Below are positions 15,726-17,424 of a stretch of DNA of 17,424 bases, one piece after another. Origin of the DNA: Oscillospiraceae bacterium (GTDB lineage Bacteria; Bacillota_A; Clostridia; Oscillospirales; CAG-272); assembly GCA_015064195.1 (NCBI GenBank), contig SVSO01000038.1, positions 1-17,424 on the forward strand. Direction: 5' to 3'. A program made the translations under genes and the position numbers. The notes under the pieces are model-generated. The model had not been told where the DNA came from. It did not search any database and saw nothing but the letters and a program-made list of their open reading frames with translations. Positions within the stretch are counted from its first letter, which is position 1, and each line of letters opens with the position of its first letter.

Positions 15726-15754
15726 GAATAAAAAATCAGTGAGGTACACAACTT

Positions 15755-16759
15755 ATGAAAAAGAAAGTTTTGGTAATCGGCGCAACTGGCGCACTCGGCT
15801 CATATGTCGTTCCGGAGCTGCTGGAGCTTGGCTTCGCAGTGGATGGCATCACGCTGGATGAGGTGTCTTCCGATCATCCCGATCTGCGGTATATCACCGG
15901 ACGGGTGGATGATGCGATGCTCATTCGCCTGTTTGAAGGCGGACGGTATGCCGGCATCATCGATTTTATGCATTATTCTGCGGATGCGTATGAATCCCGC
16001 CACAAGCTGCTGCTGGAGAATACCGACCATCTCATTTTCCTCTCCTCCTATCGCACCTATGCCGATCTGGAGCATCCCATCCGCGAGACTTCGCCCAGCT
16101 TTCTCGATTCCTCCACGGACGAATATTTTCTCGCCAATGAGACATACGCCATCTGGAAATCAAAGTGCGAGCGCATTCTCCGGGCATCGAAATATGACAA
16201 TTACACCATCGTCCGGCCGCTCATTTCTTCCTCCAAGCGGCGGTATGATCTGATCACCACCGGCGCGGGCGATCTCATCGGACGCGCACGGGAGAATAAG
16301 CCGATCCTGCTCCCGATCGAAGCGCGGGACAAGGTGGCGGGCCTCGGATGGGCCGGCAATGTGGGCAAAATGATGGCGCGGCTGCTGGCAAGCGATGACA
16401 CCTTCTGCGAGGCGTATACCCTCGGCTCGGGCGAGATCCACACATGGGGCGAGATCGCGGATTTTTACGTGAAGCGCATCGGTGTCCAGCCCATCTGGGT
16501 GGATACGGCGACCTATCTCAAATATGCCACCGACGGCTCGGATGCGGTGCGCTGGATGCTGGAATGCGATCGGCTGCTTGACCGAACCATCGACAACAGC
16601 AAGGTTCTGGCGGCGACAGGGCTTGCCATGTCCGATTTTGTGGATGTGTACACCGCCATGGATCGGGAGCTTGCAGAGCTGCCGGAGGATTATCGCTGGC
16701 GGCCCAATCCGGCTGTGGCGGCGAAAATGGATGAATTTATAAAAACCTGCAAGGAGTGA
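15755..16759 (+). CDS. NAD-dependent epimerase/dehydratase-family (extended SDR) protein
   Basis: The 334-residue protein has an N-terminal Rossmann fold with GATGALG (residues 9-15), a FLSS strand holding the probable catalytic Ser (97/98) and the YxxxK pair Tyr131/Lys135 (ETYAIWKSK). This is the active-site set of extended short-chain dehydrogenases acting on nucleotide sugars and related substrates. Unlike classic UDP-glucose epimerases, the loops are short and the substrate domain is unrecognised, so the substrate is open. It has its own promoter 30 bases upstream and a GAGG-type site before ATG 15755. The tannase remnant follows after six bases with its own AAGGAG, so the two were probably an operon. 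Confidence 0.82.
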   Translation: MKKKVLVIGATGALGSYVVPELLELGFAVDGITLDEVSSDHPDLRYITGRVDDAMLIRLFEGGRYAGIIDFMHYSADAYESRHKLLLENTDHLIFLSSYRTYADLEHPIRETSPSFLDSSTDEYFLANETYAIWKSKCERILRASKYDNYTIVRPLISSSKRRYDLITTGAGDLIGRARENKPILLPIEARDKVAGLGWAGNVGKMMARLLASDDTFCEAYTLGSGEIHTWGEIADFYVKRIGVQPIWVDTATYLKYATDGSDAVRWMLECDRLLDRTIDNSKVLAATGLAMSDFVDVYTAMDRELAELPEDYRWRPNPAVAAKMDEFIKTCKE

Positions 16760-16765
16760 TTCTGC

Positions 16766-17307
16766 ATGATGGGCAATCTGAAGCCGGTACGAAAGCTGAC
16801 ACTGGAGCATTCCCGCATTACACGGCTGGAATATATCGACGGCGGCGTGTTCACCGACGATGCCGGAAACAAATATGATAATCTGCCTCCCTTCACCCGG
16901 GCGGCGGTGGTATGGCGGGATATCTCGCTTATCACGCGCTGGCATTTTCGGGAAGTGCCGATCCCTGCGTGCCGTTCCCGGATGCGCTGGGCTACTGCAA
17001 TCGCGTGGCAGAGCGGCTCGGCCGGGAACGCGCGGCGGAATGCTTCCGCTGGTTCCTCCTTCCCGGCAAGGATCACGGCGCACAGGGCAGAGGTTCCAAC
17101 TGCATCTGGAACAATGCCGGGGAGCGCGCGGGGCTTTTGACCATTATCCGTCGCTGGCGTGAGGACGGAATCGCGCCGGACACGCTGACTGCGGCGAGAG
17201 TGACAGACGGTGAGACAGTGTTTGCCCGCGAGGTGAAGGCTTACGCGGCTGACCTTGTGCCCGGAAAATCCGCACCGCCGGTCTGCGGGGAAGCGTATCT
17301 CAAATAA
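16766..17307 (+). pseudogene. Tannase/feruloyl esterase-family remnant, internally deleted and frameshifted
   Basis: Frame A runs from ATG 16766 (AAGGAG at 16751-16756) and gives a plausible N-terminus through DNLPPFTRAAVV near residue 48, reminiscent of the LPAFCRV-type start of tannase-family (PF07519) proteins; it then loses sense. Frame B, open from about 16882 to the TAA at 17305-17307, gives FSGSADPCVPFPDALGYCNR, FRWFLLPGKDHG and RRWREDGIAPDTLTA. These correspond to the C-terminal catalytic Asp and His regions and the closing helix of that family. The two parts total ~180 codons against ~450-600 in intact members, and the nucleophilic Ser region is absent. A simple sequencing frameshift cannot explain that; a large internal deletion does. 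The junction is around 16905-16945. No function is expected. Confidence 0.68.
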
Positions 17308-17328
17308 ACAGCAAAGCCTCCGCAAAAC

Positions 17329-17424
17329 TGAACTGCCCCAAATTGTGCGGACAGTGCAAAAAAGCCTCGTTTGGTAGAAAATATTAAATTCAAGCAACGA
17401 ACTGACATCGCATTTCGAGTGGTG
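17329..17424 (+). mobile_element. Probable left end of an IS3-family insertion sequence (partial)
   Basis: Positions 17329-17355 begin TGAACTGCCCC and end GCGGACAGT, a pattern like the terminal inverted repeats of many IS3/IS150-type elements (TG start, a C-run near position 8, GGACA). It lies 21 bases after the tannase remnant. From TTG 17371 a frame stays open to the window end (LVENIKFKQRTDIAFRVV) and could be the start of the first transposase gene, but no ribosome-binding site is clear. The other end and the transposase lie outside the window. Confidence 0.45.

Noticed and set aside
16160..17083. 307-codon - strand frame across the epimerase and tannase remnant
   Set aside because: Opposite a supported gene, with Arg/Pro/His-rich sequence and no motifs; a shadow frame.

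Overview
The window reads as chromosomal DNA of an anaerobic, fairly GC-rich member of the Clostridia (Bacillota), most likely a gut Oscillospiraceae/Butyricicoccaceae-type bacterium. This rests on gene families (YfmH-type M16 peptidase next to lgt, YerC-type regulator, Hsp33), strong Shine-Dalgarno sites, TTGACA/TATAAT promoters with extended -10 elements, and tRNA genes that encode CCA. The exact genus cannot be fixed from the sequence. Every gene I accept is on the + strand.

Layout. (1) Positions 2-2676 hold a tightly packed housekeeping run: the 3' part of an M16 peptidase, lgt (prolipoprotein diacylglyceryl transferase) and folD. (2) A strong promoter at 2743-2771 then drives a DeoR-family regulator. 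It is followed with short gaps by a complete 2-oxoacid dehydrogenase set: E2 acyltransferase, E3 dihydrolipoyl dehydrogenase and a single-chain E1 (alpha and beta fused). A GNAT acetyltransferase and a lipoate-protein ligase follow. Together these genes supply regulation, all three enzyme activities and the lipoylation needed for activity. (3) Positions 10587-12560 carry YerC, a SAM methyltransferase and Hsp33 (hslO). (4) A near-consensus promoter at 12598-12626 reads into seven tRNA genes (Val, Asp, Phe, Gly, Cys, Gly, Val), closed by a textbook terminator at 13357-13383. (5) Downstream of the tRNAs the content looks accessory: a divergent GH36 glycosidase, an NAD-dependent epimerase-like protein behind its own repeat-flanked promoter, an internally deleted tannase/feruloyl-esterase remnant, and what looks like the left end of an IS3-type insertion sequence running off the window.

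The most interesting items are the DeoR-headed, lipoylation-equipped dehydrogenase operon with a fused E1 whose thiamine-diphosphate motif is stretched (GDG-x41-NN), and the GH36 enzyme, which keeps both catalytic aspartates but has changed substrate-binding positions. I saw no CRISPR array, phage genes, toxin-antitoxin pair or defence island. I did not find a wholly unknown system; the dehydrogenase cassette is the best candidate for follow-up.
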